A DNA stretch of 64,000 nucleotides from Streptomyces sp. GS7 (GCF_009834125.1 NZ_CP047146.1:124001-188000); one strand, 5' to 3'; counted from the first letter of the stretch, positions 45,687 through 52,981 are shown. The notes: generated by a model not told the origin, from the letters alone. A program made the numbers and translations.

Positions 45687-45773
45687 ATGACCATCATGGA
45701 CCTGCAGGGCATCGAGGTGCCCGCCGAGCGTGAGGCTCAGGCGCTGGGCTCGACCATCAGCACCGGCTGCTGA
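45687..45773 (+). CDS. lanthipeptide precursor 1 (core GSTISTGC)
   Basis: 28 residues, starting at the base after the LanKC stop; GGGAGG lies inside the last LanKC codons. The leader has the class III recognition helix pattern IMDLQGIEVPAEREAQAL (residues 3-20), with I-x-x-L-Q. The predicted core is Gly21 to Cys28, GSTISTGC. Ser22, Ser25 and Cys28 give S-x2-S-x2-C, suited to a labionin- or avionin-type ring ending at the C-terminal Cys. Thr23 and Thr26 could also be dehydrated. Too short for ordinary gene finders. Confidence 0.9.
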   Translation: MTIMDLQGIEVPAEREAQALGSTISTGC

Positions 45774-45776
45774 CGC

Positions 45777-45811
45777 GCCGTCAGGTGCCCCGCATCGGCA
45801 CCTGATACGGC
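45777..45811 (+). terminator. hairpin after precursor 1
   Basis: TCAGGTGCC (45781-45789) pairs with GGCACCTGA (45797-45805), extended by GCCG/CGGC with a TA bulge; 7-nt loop. It may partly terminate or protect the precursor mRNA. Confidence 0.6.
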
Positions 45812-45865
45812 TCGTCACCACCGTGGTCAACCACCACTGCGACACATCGAAGGGAGGTTTCCGAT

Positions 45866-45952
45866 ATGTCGATCATGGACCTGCAGGGCATCGAGGTGCC
45901 CGCCGAGCGTGAGGCCCAGGCGCTGGGCTCCACCGTCAGCACCGGTTGCTGA
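45866..45952 (+). CDS. lanthipeptide precursor 2 (core GSTVSTGC)
   Basis: 28 residues from ATG 45866 with AAGGGAGG upstream. Identical to precursor 1 except Ser2 for Thr2 and Val24 for Ile24. The same leader motif IMDLQ and core GSTVSTGC. It is separated from precursor 1 by 92 bp that hold a perfect hairpin. Confidence 0.9.
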   Translation: MSIMDLQGIEVPAEREAQALGSTVSTGC

Positions 45953-45957
45953 CGCCG

Positions 45958-45980
45958 TCCGGTGCCTGCACAGCACCGGA
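45958..45980 (+). terminator. hairpin after precursor 2
   Basis: TCCGGTGC (45958-45965) pairs with GCACCGGA (45973-45980), 7-nt loop. Same position relative to the stop codon as the other two hairpins but a different sequence, so the pairing has been kept by compensating changes. Confidence 0.6.
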
Positions 45981-46029
45981 CCTCTCACCGTACACATCAC
46001 CACCGAATCGCGGAAGGGAGGTGTCGTAA

Positions 46030-46116
46030 ATGACCATCATGGACCTTCAGGGCATCGAGGTGCCGGCCGAGCGTGAGGCCCAGGCTCTCGGCTCCACCGT
46101 CAGCACGGGCTGCTGA
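46030..46116 (+). CDS. lanthipeptide precursor 3 (core GSTVSTGC)
   Basis: 28 residues from ATG 46030. Differs from precursor 1 only by Val24 for Ile24, and has the same core as precursor 2. The 36 bases spanning its ribosome site and first codons are identical to those of copy 1, including the GTCGTAA that is the LanKC stop context in copy 1. It is therefore a recent duplicate of copy 1. A hairpin follows at 46123. Confidence 0.9.
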   Translation: MTIMDLQGIEVPAEREAQALGSTVSTGC

Positions 46117-46122
46117 CACGGC

Positions 46123-46159
46123 GCCCGGTGGTCCCGCGCTGCGGTGCGGGCCACCGGGC
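46123..46159 (+). terminator. hairpin after precursor 3
   Basis: GCCCGGTGG pairs with CCACCGGGC, continued by CCCGC/GCGGG past a bulged T. It lies between the last precursor and the FAD/NAD-binding protein gene and is the strongest of the three, likely setting high precursor and low downstream expression. Confidence 0.6.
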
Positions 46160-46259
46160 TCCTGCGGTTTCCGGGCGGTTCCCGGCGCGCGCTCCGGATC
46201 GGGTCCGGGAGGCGCGTTCACGAGAGGCAGGGCAGGACGGGAGGACGGGGAGGACGGCG

Positions 46260-48050
46260 ATGGGGAAGGACCCGCACCACGGCGGGAAGACCGGCGCACC
46301 GCTCTCCCTCTGCGTCATCGGCTGCGGCCCGCGCGGCGCCTCCATCGTGGAGCGCATCCTCGCCAACGTGCCCGCCCTGTACGGCGACCGCCCGCTGGAC
46401 CTGCACGTCGTCGACCCGTACCCGCCGGGCGCCGGCCGCACCTGGCGCACCGACCAGCCGGGCCTGCTGTGGATGAACTCCGCCGCCGACCAGGTCACCA
46501 TGTACCCCGACGAGAGCGTCGCCTGCGCCGGACCACCGCGCCCCGGCCCCACCACCGCCGGGTGGCTCGACGCCCCGCTGCACGACGGCGCCTATGCCGC
46601 CCGCCGCGACCAGGGCCGCTATCTGCGCAGCTTCTTCGCCGAGGTGACCGGCGCGCGGCCCGCGTCGGTACGGCTGCACGTCCACCGGGCGCGCGCCGTC
46701 GACCTGTTGCGCACCGCCCCGTACGGCCGCCCGGGACGCCAGCGGGTGGTCCTCGACTCCGGCCGGACCGTCCTCGCCGACCGGGTGGTCCTCGCCCAGG
46801 GCCATGTGGACACCCTCGCCGCCCCCGCCCCGCCCGGACTGACCCGGATCGGCCCCGGCCCCGCCGACCCGGACGCGCTGGACCGCATACCGGCCGGGGC
46901 GCCCGTCGTCGTCCGCGGCCTCGGCCTGGTCTTCGTCGACTGCCTGGCCCTGCTGACGGAGGGCCGCGGCGGCCGCTTCTCCGGGGCGCCCGGCGGCTCG
47001 CTGCGCTATCTGCCGTCCGGCCGCGAACCCCGCCTGTACGCGGGCTCCCGCCGCGGTGTACCGCTGCCCCCGAAGCCGTCGGCCACCGCGCCCGCGGCGC
47101 CCGACGGCGGCCTCCGCTTCGCCACGCCCGGCGCCTGCCGCGCCGCGCTGGCCCGCCCCGGCGCGTCCTTCGGCCGCGACGTCTGGCCGCTGGTGCTGGC
47201 CGAACTGGCCTGGCACCACTACCGCGCCCTGTTCGCCGCCGCGCCCGATCGCACCTGCATGACCTGGCAGGACTTCGACGCCCAGTACGCCCTGCTGTTC
47301 ACCGACGCCGGCCGGCTGGCCAAACTGGCCCGCGCGGCGGTCCCCGACCCCGCCGACCGCCTCGACCTCGACCGGCTGGCCGACCCGCTGGCCGGCCGCC
47401 GCTTCACCGGCGGCGACGACCTCCAGCGGCAGCTGCGCGCCCACCTGGCCGCGACCCTGCGCCGCCGTACGGGACCGGCGGCCGGCCCCGAACTCGCCCT
47501 GGTGGACGGCCTCCGCCGGACCGGCGAGGTCGTCGAGGAGCTGTGGCGCTCCGGCGACCTGGACGAGGCCTCGGTCGCCGACGCGCTGCGCCGCTTCGCC
47601 CTCGGTACGTACCTCAGCTCGGGCCCGCCGCCGCTGCGCGCCCGGCAGCTGCTGGCGCTGGCGGAGGCGGGCGTGGTGACGTTCGTGGGCCCCGGCATGC
47701 GCGTGGAGACCGGGCCGGCCGGCTTCCGGGCGCTCAGCCCCGCCGTCCCCGGCGCCGTCCACGAGGCGGCCGTCCTCCTGGACGCCCGGCTGGCGCCCGC
47801 CGGTCCGGACCGGGTCGCCGACCCGCTGCTGCGCGCGCTTGCGGCCCGCGGTGAGCTGGCACCGGACCCCGCCGGAGAGGACGGCGGGCCGCCGCGGCTG
47901 TCCGGTGCGGAGCTGCACCCGGTCGCCGCGGACGGCACCGTGCACCGCGACCGGATCGTGGCCGGCCCGGCCCAGTTCCCGCGCCCGCGGGCCAACGCCG
48001 TGGCCTTCCGCCAGAACGACGCCATCGCCCGGCGGTTGCTGGCCCGCTGA
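46260..48050 (+). CDS. large FAD/NAD(P)-binding protein, role unknown
   Basis: 596 residues; GGGAGGACGGGGAGG before ATG 46260. N-terminal Rossmann motif CVIGCGPRGASIVERIL (G-x-G-x2-G) and HVVDPYPPGAGRTWRTDQP, the pattern of the FAD_NAD_binding_9 family. Further blocks are WMNSAADQVTMYPDES, VVLAQGHVDT, VVVRGLGLVFVDCLALLT (second dinucleotide motif), and C-terminal RANAVAFRQNDAIARRLL. No substrate is known for this type. As the gene directly after the precursors, it may be a redox tailoring enzyme, for example acting on the C-terminal Cys in place of a missing LanD decarboxylase. That is speculation. Confidence 0.75.
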   Translation: MGKDPHHGGKTGAPLSLCVIGCGPRGASIVERILANVPALYGDRPLDLHVVDPYPPGAGRTWRTDQPGLLWMNSAADQVTMYPDESVACAGPPRPGPTTAGWLDAPLHDGAYAARRDQGRYLRSFFAEVTGARPASVRLHVHRARAVDLLRTAPYGRPGRQRVVLDSGRTVLADRVVLAQGHVDTLAAPAPPGLTRIGPGPADPDALDRIPAGAPVVVRGLGLVFVDCLALLTEGRGGRFSGAPGGSLRYLPSGREPRLYAGSRRGVPLPPKPSATAPAAPDGGLRFATPGACRAALARPGASFGRDVWPLVLAELAWHHYRALFAAAPDRTCMTWQDFDAQYALLFTDAGRLAKLARAAVPDPADRLDLDRLADPLAGRRFTGGDDLQRQLRAHLAATLRRRTGPAAGPELALVDGLRRTGEVVEELWRSGDLDEASVADALRRFALGTYLSSGPPPLRARQLLALAEAGVVTFVGPGMRVETGPAGFRALSPAVPGAVHEAAVLLDARLAPAGPDRVADPLLRALAARGELAPDPAGEDGGPPRLSGAELHPVAADGTVHRDRIVAGPAQFPRPRANAVAFRQNDAIARRLLAR

Positions 48051-48072
48051 GTCCGGCCCCGGCGCCCGGCCC

Positions 48073-48801
48073 TCACCCCCGCAGGGTGACCCCGTGCTGC
48101 TGCGCCAGGATCGCCGCCTGCACCCGGCTGCGCAGGTTCAGCTTCGACAGGATCCGGCTGGTATGCGTCTTGACGGTGCCCTCGGCCAGGTTCAGGGTCT
48201 GGGCGATGGCGCTGTTGGCCAGCCCCCGCCCGATGCAGGCCAGCACCTCCAACTCCCGCTTGGTGAGGGTGTCCAGGGTCTGCGCGGCCCCGTCCGGCAG
48301 CGAGGGCCGCGACGACGGCGCCTGGAGGGCGAACTCGGAGATCAGCCGCCGGGCGATCGCCGGGGTCAGGAAGCCCTCCCCGTGCGCCACCTCCCGTACG
48401 GCGCCGACCAGGACGGCCGGTTCCGCGTTCTTGAGGATGAAGCCGCCGGCCCCGGCCCGCAGCGCCCCGAAGATGTACTCGTTGAGGTCGAAGGTGGTCA
48501 GCACCAGGACCTCCGCGAGACCGCGCTCGACGATCCTGCGGGTGGCGGCGACACCGTTGAGCAGCGGCATCTGCACATCCATCAGCACGACGTCGGGCCT
48601 CAGTTCGCCGGCCATCCGCACCGCCGCCTCACCGTCGCCGGCCTCGCCGACGACCGTGATGCCCGGGTCGGTCTGGAGGACGAGGACCAGACCGGAACGC
48701 ACCGCCGCCTGGTCGTCGGCGACCAGCACCCGAATGTCCGGCCGGCTCTCCTCAGGGGCCTGGGCACGCTCCGCCACCGGTTTCTCCACCGCATACTCCA
48801 C
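48073..48801 (-). CDS. NarL/LuxR-type response regulator
   Basis: 242 residues, GTG start at 48801. Receiver domain (about 20-140): VLVADDQAAVRSGL, phospho-acceptor Asp in VVLMDVQMP, TTFDLNEY and the Lys in GGFILKNAE. LuxR-type HTH (about 175-235): LTKRELEVLACIGRGLANSAI and TVKTHTSRILSKL. It pairs with the kinase at 49001-50272, with 199 bp between them. The cluster position and a LiaF-like protein nearby suggest an envelope-stress pair. Confidence 0.92.
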   Translation of the reverse strand: MEYAVEKPVAERAQAPEESRPDIRVLVADDQAAVRSGLVLVLQTDPGITVVGEAGDGEAAVRMAGELRPDVVLMDVQMPLLNGVAATRRIVERGLAEVLVLTTFDLNEYIFGALRAGAGGFILKNAEPAVLVGAVREVAHGEGFLTPAIARRLISEFALQAPSSRPSLPDGAAQTLDTLTKRELEVLACIGRGLANSAIAQTLNLAEGTVKTHTSRILSKLNLRSRVQAAILAQQHGVTLRG

Positions 48802-48825
48802 TTCTGATCACCGTCCAGGAACTCG

Positions 48826-48900
48826 GGACTCGGACACCCGGCGCTCGGACACCCGGGACTCGGACGCAGAGCGCTCGGACACACAGGACTGCGGGACGCG
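48826..48900. repeat. 15-bp tandem repeats between response regulator and kinase genes
   Basis: Five adjoining 15-mers: GGACTCGGACACCCG, GCGCTCGGACACCCG, GGACTCGGACGCAGA, GCGCTCGGACACACA and a degenerate fifth. GGACTC and GCGCTC starts alternate, so the true unit may be 30 bp. No gene is supported in the gap 48802-49000. Confidence 0.75.
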
Positions 48901-49000
48901 CTCCCGCAGGACGCGCCCCCCAAGGACGCGGACCCCGGTCGGCGCGGCCGGGCAGCGGCACCCGCCGGCACCCGCACGTCGGCCAACACCCGCCCGCCCA

Positions 49001-50272
49001 TCAGGAGTTCTGACCCAACGGGAGCACCGCGCGGACCCGCCAGCGGCCGGGGGCCGACCGGTCGGGGCCCGCGTCGAAGACGCCGCCGACCAGCGTGGCC
49101 CGCTCGGACATCCCGGCGAGCCCGGCGCCGGCCCCGGCGGTCGCCGGATCCCCGGGGCGCCGCTGCCGGGCGGGCACGTCCGGGCGGGCCAGCGGGCTCT
49201 CGACGGAGATGGTCAGCTGCTCGGCGCCGGTCTCGCAGCGGATCCGCACCCGCCCGGCCGCGGCGTGCTTGAGGCAGTTGGTCAGCGCCTCCTGCACGAT
49301 GCGGTACGCGGTCACCTCGATCACCGACGACACCTCGGGGAAGCTCTCGGGGAACTCGGTGTGCAGCGTCAGCTCCGCCGCGGCGGCGGCGGGCCGGGCC
49401 TGTTCGACCAGCGCCCCCAGCGCGTTCAGCTGCGGCCGGTCCCAGTCGTCGTCCACCGCCCGGTCGGAGCGCAGCAGCACCACCATGCGCCGCATCTCGG
49501 CCAGCCCCTGCACGCTGTTCTCGCGGATCACCGCCAGCGCCCGCAGCACCGGATCCTCCTCGTCCGCCCCGCCGCCCCGGTCCTTCCGGCCGCCGTGGGC
49601 CTCCTGGAGGGACAGCACCGCGCTGGAGTGGATGGCGATGGCGCTGAGGTGGTTGGCGACCAGGTCGTGCAACTCCCGTGCCATCCGGGTGCGTTCGGTC
49701 TGGAGCACGGTCTTGCGGTCCAGCTCCGCCAGCCGGTTGATCTGCGCCGCCCGCTGCCGCTCGGCGTCCGCCTGCTCCTTGTGGTTCCGTATCAACACCC
49801 CGGTCCAGACCGGGGAGATGAGCAGCAGCGCCACGATCAGCCCGGTCGTCACGCCCTCGGACCGGTCGCCGATGAAGAGGAAGACGACGGTGGCGGCCAT
49901 GGTCGCCGCGACGGTGCCGAACTGGAGCGCCCGGCACAGCCAGGGCGCCCCGTACAGCGCCGCCGCGTACAGCAGGTCGGTGTAGATCAGCACCGGCCCC
50001 AGCCCGCCGCTGGCCGCCGCTTCGAGGCTGACGGTCACGGTGCCCACGAGCACCGCGGCCAACGGCAGCACACTGCGGAAGGCGGTCGCCGCGCACAGCA
50101 CCAGCACCGGGAGGACGGCCTGCCATACGGGGATCTCGCCTCCCATCACCCGCGGCCCGCCCAGGACATACAGAATCAGGCAGCCGGCGAAGAAACCCAC
50201 CGCCATTCTGAGGTCACGGAGCGGTATGGGCGCGCGGCGCAGTTGCTTACTTGCGAAATGGCGTAACCACAC
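49001..50272 (-). CDS. NarL-family sensor histidine kinase
   Basis: 423 residues from the GTG at 50272. Five or six membrane segments in residues about 23-165 and little extracytoplasmic sequence, so it is an intramembrane-type sensor. HisKA_3 box: RMARELHDLVANHLSAIAIHSS (phospho-His within ELHD; motif written over 22 positions as ARELHDLVANHLSAIAIH). HATPase region near 330-415 includes AYRIVQEALTNCLKHA and GAGAGLAGMSERATLVGG. Cognate regulator is the next gene downstream. Promoter region has a CTACAT-N6-ATGTAG site. Confidence 0.92.
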   Translation of the reverse strand: MWLRHFASKQLRRAPIPLRDLRMAVGFFAGCLILYVLGGPRVMGGEIPVWQAVLPVLVLCAATAFRSVLPLAAVLVGTVTVSLEAAASGGLGPVLIYTDLLYAAALYGAPWLCRALQFGTVAATMAATVVFLFIGDRSEGVTTGLIVALLLISPVWTGVLIRNHKEQADAERQRAAQINRLAELDRKTVLQTERTRMARELHDLVANHLSAIAIHSSAVLSLQEAHGGRKDRGGGADEEDPVLRALAVIRENSVQGLAEMRRMVVLLRSDRAVDDDWDRPQLNALGALVEQARPAAAAAELTLHTEFPESFPEVSSVIEVTAYRIVQEALTNCLKHAAAGRVRIRCETGAEQLTISVESPLARPDVPARQRRPGDPATAGAGAGLAGMSERATLVGGVFDAGPDRSAPGRWRVRAVLPLGQNS

Positions 50273-50338
50273 ACCAGGACACTACTTCCGCGTACGGCCC
50301 GATCCCTTGGCCTGGCCGCCGAATTGGGTCGCTGCTCC

Positions 50339-50434
50339 CTACATCGAAGTATGTAGCCGGACATCAGCAGGAGGGATGACTCGAAGGCTCCGGAGGGCAT
50401 GCAAACCTAGGGCTGACTGTACCGATCGATGTAG
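50339..50434. promoter_or_regulatory. inverted CTACATCG sites between kinase and transferase genes
   Basis: CTACAT-CGAAGT-ATGTAG at 50339-50356 and a reverse copy CGATGTAG at 50427-50434. The same CTACATCGAA occurs upstream of the LiaF-like gene at 38727. A binding site of the local response regulator is a reasonable guess. They lie in the 256-bp divergent gap 50273-50528. Confidence 0.5.
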
Positions 50435-50528
50435 GCGAAATAGGGGGAGCACGAGTCGCCCGCCGATTGAAGGCTGCCACTCACCGGTGCGGCCGAGCCA
50501 CCGCTCAACTGTGGAGGACGGAAAGTAC

Positions 50529-51245
50529 GTGGAAACGAACGCCGCTCTTCTCGATCTTGACCAGGAACTCCTCGACCAGGAACTCCCTGGCCAGTTCGGC
50601 CCCGATCAAGTCCCCGTCTTCGTGGTCCCCGTGGGGGACGTCCCCGAAGGGAACGACCCGCACCCCGGGTGCGGGAGCGAGTTGACCGCCGACAGCTGTC
50701 CGTCCCTCAACGGACACACCAGAGCCACCCTGGACGCCGCGTCCCGCGGCTGGCTGCTCGCCCGGCTCCCCGCCCGGGTCCGCGCCGCGATGACCGCCGC
50801 CGGCCACTGGGAGCTGTACGGCACCCGCGGCCTGCTGGTCGTGGCCTGCGGCGACGGTGCCCGCCAGATGGGCTTCTCCGTCGAATCCGTGCGCCGCGTA
50901 CGCCAGGAGACCTCCGCGCTGCACACCCCGTACGAGATCCTCACCGCGCGGGAGTCCCGCGCAGCCGCCGGCCGCCCGGCCGCCGAACGCGAACGCCTCA
51001 TCACCCGCTTCTGGGTGCGCAAGGACGCCGCCCTCCAGGCTGTCGGCCGCGGCCTCTCCCTCGCCCCCGAGCGCATCGAAGCCGGTTTCCCCGCCGACTC
51101 CGGCACGGTCGCCGTCCCCGGCCCCTGCGGCAGCGAAATCCCGGTCAGCGTCCGCAACTTCACCTTCTCCCCGGCGTACGAGTTCGCGGTGGCGACTCCG
51201 GAACCGCACTGTGTCACGCCCGCGTTCGCCTATTCCGTCAGGTAA
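50529..51245 (+). CDS. Sfp-like 4'-phosphopantetheinyl transferase 2
   Basis: 238 residues from the GTG at 50529 (GGAGG at 50513-50517). The CoA/Mg2+ signature is present as LITRFWVRKDAALQAVGRG (Glu to Asp in K-E-A). The upstream motif reads ARQMGFSVESV: the second acidic residue of G-x-D-x-E is kept but the Asp is Ser, as in transferase 1. The N-terminus is an acidic stretch with repeated DQELLDQELPGQ. It marks the right edge of the cluster and probably activates the ACP. Confidence 0.75.
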   Translation: METNAALLDLDQELLDQELPGQFGPDQVPVFVVPVGDVPEGNDPHPGCGSELTADSCPSLNGHTRATLDAASRGWLLARLPARVRAAMTAAGHWELYGTRGLLVVACGDGARQMGFSVESVRRVRQETSALHTPYEILTARESRAAAGRPAAERERLITRFWVRKDAALQAVGRGLSLAPERIEAGFPADSGTVAVPGPCGSEIPVSVRNFTFSPAYEFAVATPEPHCVTPAFAYSVR

Positions 51246-51501
51246 ATTCCCGCGGACACCGCCCGTTTCCACCCCGGCGGTCCGGGGAAAGGGAAACGGG
51301 CCGATCCGCGGGGCGGCTTCCGTCTCCGCGGCTGAATTGCCGTATCCCGACCGACAGGAGGCCCACCCGGGTGAAAACGCCTCCGTCCGGCCTACGTGAT
51401 CCTGCCGAAAAGCATATTGACGGGTTACCTGGTGCCTGCCCCTCAGTCGCGGCGGGCAGGACCCCACGACGCCGCCGGAGCACGCAGGAGGAAGTACCGC
51501 C

Positions 51502-51906
51502 ATGCCGTCGCCTCTCGCCGTACGCACCGCCGTCGCACTCCCGTCCGCCCTGCTCGCCCTGCTGACCGCCGCCGGCGGCGCCGCGGCGGACGAACCGCCC
51601 CCCTCCGGTACCGACTGGGAGAAGGTCGCCGCCTGCGAGAGCAGCGGCGACTGGCACTCCAACACCGGCAACGGCTACCACGGCGGCCTCCAGATCTCCC
51701 CGTCCACCTGGCGCGCCTACGGCGGCGACCGGTTCGCGCGGCGCGCCGACCTGGCCAGCCGCGCCGAGCAGATCGCCGTCGCCGAGCGCATCGTCCAGGA
51801 CCAGGGCCTGGGCGCCTGGCCCAACTGCGCCCCGCAGGCCCTCGCCCGCGCCCGCTACGTGGCCGACCGCGGCTATCCGGGACGGCGCCTCGGGCTGCGT
51901 CTCTGA
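51502..51906 (+). CDS. secreted Rpf-like transglycosylase-family protein
   Basis: 134 residues. Signal peptide about 1-29 (ALPSALLALLTAAGGAAA-DE). The Rpf/transglycosylase domain starts at DWEKVAACESSGDWHSNTGN, with the catalytic Glu in ACESSGDW, and continues GYHGGLQISPSTWRAYGG. It ends in QGLGAWPNC. No LysM domain is attached, so it is a short type. Rpf proteins cleave peptidoglycan to aid regrowth of dormant cells or spores. In the 256-bp upstream gap I saw no riboswitch signature. Confidence 0.9.
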   Translation: MPSPLAVRTAVALPSALLALLTAAGGAAADEPPPSGTDWEKVAACESSGDWHSNTGNGYHGGLQISPSTWRAYGGDRFARRADLASRAEQIAVAERIVQDQGLGAWPNCAPQALARARYVADRGYPGRRLGLRL

Positions 51907-52093
51907 CCGGGCGGAACGCGTCCCGGCCCGCCGGCCGGTCCGGCCGGAGGGCCGTCACGGTGAAATCGGTGGTCGGACAGGGTGAACGCGCGAGACCGGC
52001 CGCTGTACAGGCTTGGCCGGCATGAGGTCGCCCGATAGCAAGACTGCGGGGTTTACCAACGGGTTTACCAACCGCGAGGGGCAGGACCGCACA

Positions 52094-52432
52094 GTGAAGA
52101 GAACGGCACGCATCAACATTCTGCTCGCAGGGGTTCTCGGCCTCCTGCTGGTCGGCGGCGCGGCGTCACCCGCCATGGCCTGGGGGGACGGAGAGAACGA
52201 CGCCGAGGGCTACAGCTACACCAGCTTCCACGCCGGATTCAGGTGCGAGGGCCGCACCAGCAGGGTCTGCATCAACGGCCCCGTGGGCAGCGGAAACGTC
52301 AGGGACGCGCAGAACATCAGCATCACCGGCAATCCCGGCAGCACCGCCAGCCCGGTGTCCAACAGCGGTTCCAACAACAGCGGTTCCAGCGTTACGGGCC
52401 CCTCGGCGGGCAGCAGCAACAAATCGGGCTGA
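52094..52432 (+). CDS. small secreted protein A (CxNGPVxSGN family)
   Basis: 112 residues from the GTG at 52094 (GAGGGG upstream). Signal peptide about 1-32 (INILLAGVLGLLLVGGAASPAMA). The mature part has two cysteines (FRCEGRTSRVC), then INGPVGSGN and ITGNPGSTAS, ending in a Ser/Gly/Asn-rich tail. The C-(I/V)-NGPV-x-SGN block recurs in the convergent gene at 52532, so the two are paralogues. Chaplin- or rodlin-like surface roles are conceivable but the canonical motifs are absent. Confidence 0.7.
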   Translation: MKRTARINILLAGVLGLLLVGGAASPAMAWGDGENDAEGYSYTSFHAGFRCEGRTSRVCINGPVGSGNVRDAQNISITGNPGSTASPVSNSGSNNSGSSVTGPSAGSSNKSG

Positions 52433-52461
52433 CCGGTCAGCCGGGCCCCAGGGCCTGCCCG

Positions 52462-52491
52462 AACCGGCCCCGGAGCGATCCGGGGCCGGTT
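52462..52491. terminator. 12-bp stem bidirectional terminator
   Basis: AACCGGCCCCGG (52462-52473), loop AGCGAT, CCGGGGCCGGTT (52480-52491), then TTCC. Classical intrinsic terminator between the convergent secreted-protein genes. Confidence 0.85.
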
Positions 52492-52531
52492 TTCCGTTGT
52501 CCGCGGGCCGGAGCCCGGTGGGGGAACGGCC

Positions 52532-52981
52532 TCAGCGAATGACCTTGACGAGCTTGGCGATCTTGGAGATGTCGTTGTGACTGGCCCGCTCGTTACCGTG
52601 GGACTCGTTGAGGCTGTTGGTGGAGCCGGCGGCGATCTTGGGGTTGCCGGCGTCCACCGGGTTCCCGCGGTTGCGGAAGTTGTTGCTGTTCTTGTTGTTG
52701 CCGCTGTGCACCGGCCCGTTGACGCACGGATGCGGCGATTTCACCCTGGGGGACTGGTAGTTGAAGTCGACGAGGCGGTTGTCGCACAGCACGCCGGACA
52801 TCATTCCGGTCACCGTGGCGAGATCGGCGCCCGTCACCGCGGACAGCAGTGATCCGTCCGTACCCGTCACCGCGGACAGCAGCGATCCGTTCGGAGGGGT
52901 CTGCGCCTGCGCGGCTCCGGAGCCGAACAGCACCAGACCGCACACCCCGGCGACCGTTCCCGCCTGCACTAGTCTTTTCAC
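52532..52981 (-). CDS. small secreted protein B (CxNGPVxSGN family)
   Basis: 149 residues. Signal peptide about 1-27 (AGVCGLVLFGSGAAQA). A duplicated segment follows, GSLLSAVTGTD and GSLLSAVTGAD. Two cysteines (GVLCDNRL, PHPCVNG) and the shared block CVNGPVHSGN come next, then an Asn/Lys-rich region and GNPVDAGNP. The tail ISKIAKLVKVIR is basic and amphipathic. Paralogue of the gene at 52094 in convergent orientation; function unknown. Confidence 0.7.
   Translation of the reverse strand: MKRLVQAGTVAGVCGLVLFGSGAAQAQTPPNGSLLSAVTGTDGSLLSAVTGADLATVTGMMSGVLCDNRLVDFNYQSPRVKSPHPCVNGPVHSGNNKNSNNFRNRGNPVDAGNPKIAAGSTNSLNESHGNERASHNDISKIAKLVKVIR

Noticed and set aside
48826..48900. CRISPR array
   Set aside because: 15-bp units are contiguous without spacers and no cas genes are present; the same applies to 27532-27622.
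51246..51501. c-di-AMP (ydaO-type) riboswitch upstream of the Rpf-like gene
   Set aside because: Such elements precede many streptomycete rpf genes, but I could not find the conserved core here.
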